15,229 bases of DNA, from NCBI GenBank assembly GCA_016193195.1, contig JACPSQ010000103.1, positions 1-15,229 on the forward strand. Direction: 5' to 3'. The notes under the pieces are model-generated. The model ran no database searches, was not told where the DNA came from, and saw nothing but the letters and a program-made list of their open reading frames with translations. A program made the translations under genes and the position numbers. How positions within the stretch are numbered: the stretch's first letter is position 1; every line of letters starts with the position of its first letter. Source of the stretch: Candidatus Omnitrophota bacterium (GTDB lineage Bacteria; Omnitrophota; Gorgyraeia; Aquiviventales; Aquiviventaceae). Below, piece after piece: positions 13,880 to 15,229 of this stretch.

Positions 13880-15229
13880 GAAAGGACGAGGCTGTGGCGA
13901 GATCCAACCCAGCGCTCGACGACCTCGCGATCTGAGAATGGAATCGAGATGTGGTCAAAGGTCTGATAGGCTTCATGGCCTTTGCCGGCGATCAACACCG
14001 TATCCTCTCGGCGCGCGACGGAAAGGGCGGCGGCGATCGCCTGCTCGCGATCCGGCACGACCTCGAACTGCTGAAAGCCCTGGGGGAATCCGGCTTTGAT
14101 CTGTTGGATGATCTGGGCGGGGTCTTCGCCCCGGGGGTTATCGGATGTCAGCACCACATGGTCGGCCAGGAGACCGGCCATCCTGCCCATGAGGGGCCGC
14201 TTCGTCGTGTCGCGGTTGCCCCCGCAGCCGAACACGACAATCAAGCGGCCTCGTGTGAGCTCGCGCAGGGAGCGCAGCGCCAAGCGCATCGCGTCAGCCG
14301 TGTGGGCGTAGTCAATGAGCACCTGGAGTCCCGCCTCATTGGGCACGCGCTCAAGGCGCCCCGGCACGTGGTCAATGCCGGCGAGCCCTTCTCGGATGGC
14401 GGCCGGCGGAATCCCCAAGGCCAGCAACGTCGTGGCCGCCGCCGCGACGTTCCAGACGTTGTGCCGTCCCAGCAGCGGGGTCATCACAGGGACGACCCCC
14501 CACGGCGTGTCCAGGACCAGTCCGGTCCCCTCCCAGGAGCAGCGCACCTCTTTGACGCCGACCTTGGCGGAACGCTCCATCGCGTAGGTCACGATCGAAC
14601 GGTGCGGAATCGTCTCAGCGAGGGCGCGGCCATAGTCATCATCGACGTTGACGATGGCCTGTCCTTCCGGCCGGAGGTAGTCAAAGAGCCGCCGTTTCGC
14701 CGCCGCGTACGCCTCGCGGGTCTTGTGGTAATCGAGGTGGTCGGATCCCAAGTTGGAGAACACCGCCGCTTCAAACTCGAGCCCGGCGACCCGCTGCTGC
14801 GCCAGGGCATGCGAGGACACCTCCATGGCGCACCACTGGATCCCTTGACCGACCATCTGCGCGAAGTAACGTTGGAGCTCGAGGGGACCCGGCGTGGTGT
14901 TCGTTGAGGGGACCACCCGGTCACCGATGTGGTAGACAATCGTGCCTAACAATCCAGCGCGAAAGCCGGCGGCTTCAAGGATGGCCTTCAAGAGGTAGGT
15001 CGTCGTCGTCTTTCCATTCGTCCCTGTCACGCCGATCAGCCGCAGCTTGCTTGACGGGTGTCCGTAAAACCGCTTCGCAATCACCACGAGCGCTTCCCGC
15101 GTATCCCGAACCACGACGCATGGGCAGGGGCGCACGGATCCCCCCCGACGAGGCAGCGGAGACCCTGCCCGCTGTCGGTAGGTGAGGGGCGGCTCTTGGG
15201 CGACAATCGCAGAGGCGCCGCGCGCGATC
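13876..15229 (-). CDS. murE: UDP-MurNAc-L-Ala-D-Glu--meso-diaminopimelate ligase, 5' partial
   Basis: MurE adds the third stem-peptide residue. The reading frame is open to the window edge (first whole codon at 15228), so about 450 C-terminal residues are visible and the N-terminus is missing; the GTG at 15135 is not the start. The first visible residues, IARGASAIVAQEPP, match the end of the family's N-terminal domain. Then come KRFYGHPSSKLRLIGVTGTNGKTTTT (P-loop), STNTTPGPLE, MEVSSHALAQQRV, NLGSDHLDYH, DYAHTADAM, GCGGNRDTTKRPLMG, TSDNPRGEDP and AGKGHEAYQ. DNPR indicates meso-diaminopimelate rather than lysine as substrate. A palindrome-bearing stretch (15122-15170) gives an unusually long loop before CVVVRDTREAL. 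It overlaps murF by 4 nt. Confidence 0.95.
   Translation of the reverse strand, partial: IARGASAIVAQEPPLTYRQRAGSPLPRRGGSVRPCPCVVVRDTREALVVIAKRFYGHPSSKLRLIGVTGTNGKTTTTYLLKAILEAAGFRAGLLGTIVYHIGDRVVPSTNTTPGPLELQRYFAQMVGQGIQWCAMEVSSHALAQQRVAGLEFEAAVFSNLGSDHLDYHKTREAYAAAKRRLFDYLRPEGQAIVNVDDDYGRALAETIPHRSIVTYAMERSAKVGVKEVRCSWEGTGLVLDTPWGVVPVMTPLLGRHNVWNVAAAATTLLALGIPPAAIREGLAGIDHVPGRLERVPNEAGLQVLIDYAHTADAMRLALRSLRELTRGRLIVVFGCGGNRDTTKRPLMGRMAGLLADHVVLTSDNPRGEDPAQIIQQIKAGFPQGFQQFEVVPDREQAIAAALSVARREDTVLIAGKGHEAYQTFDHISIPFSDREVVERWVGSRHSLVLS
15122..15170. repeat. Possible palindromic insertion in murE
   Basis: GGGCAGGG (15122-15129) and CCCTGCCC (15163-15170) form an inverted repeat around a segment with a C7 run and GGATCC. 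It encodes an Arg/Pro/Gly-rich stretch (AGSPLPRRGGSVRPCP) between the N-terminal domain and CVVVRDTREAL of MurE, where relatives have a shorter link. Internal hairpins are weaker than in the C7-ACCTG copies, so membership in a family is unsure. Confidence 0.4.

Noticed and set aside
13951..14907. 318-codon plus-strand open frame opposite murE
   Set aside because: It lies wholly within murE, which has all family motifs; the plus frame has no recognisable domain.

Overview
The window is one strand of a division and cell wall (dcw) cluster from a GC-rich bacterium. Every convincing gene lies on the minus strand. Read in the direction of transcription (high to low coordinates) the order is murE (5' end cut by the window edge), murF, mraY, murD, ftsW, murG, murC, murB, ddl, ftsQ, ftsA, then a YggS-type PLP-binding protein and proC. 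MurE carries the DNPR motif of meso-diaminopimelate-adding enzymes, so the peptidoglycan is probably of the DAP type found in most Gram-negative bacteria. The lineage cannot be fixed from the sequence. The gene order and the abundance of short repeats remind me of uncultivated groups such as Omnitrophota, but that is a weak guess.

Layout: 1-243 is non-coding, downstream of proC, and holds several palindromes. proC is at 244-1059, yggS at 1070-1900, a repeat-filled gap at 1901-2049, and ftsA at 2050-3183. An AT-rich repeat gap follows at 3184-3313, then ftsQ 3314-4255, ddl 4256-5338, murB 5326-6216 and murC 6182-7534. A second repeat-filled gap spans 7535-7736, followed by murG 7737-8852 and ftsW 8830-9942. 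A third gap spans 9943-10039, then murD 10040-11434, mraY 11431-12423, murF 12416-13879 and murE 13876-15229. Most junctions overlap by 4-35 nt or abut, as expected for one translationally coupled transcript. I recognised no convincing promoter, and no terminator with a T-tract.

The genes cover the steps from UDP-MurNAc formation (MurB) through stem-peptide assembly (MurC, MurD, MurE, Ddl, MurF) and the lipid-linked steps (MraY, MurG) to septal polymerisation and divisome proteins (FtsW, FtsQ, FtsA). ftsZ, which usually follows ftsA, is absent: only 149 nt, about half of it one repeat element, separates ftsA from yggS.

The most unusual content is a set of short interrupted-palindrome repeats of at least six kinds that occupy every sizeable gap and also invade coding sequence. 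One family, bounded by C7-ACCTG and CAGGT-G7 inverted ends with hairpins between them, occurs three times, in ftsQ, ddl and murF. The ftsQ copy is 96 bp, keeps the frame, and is flanked by a CCA direct repeat (a duplicated Trp codon), which looks like a clean insertion with a 3-bp target duplication. The ddl copy replaces the protein's C-terminus. YggS carries three further in-frame repeat insertions of other families.
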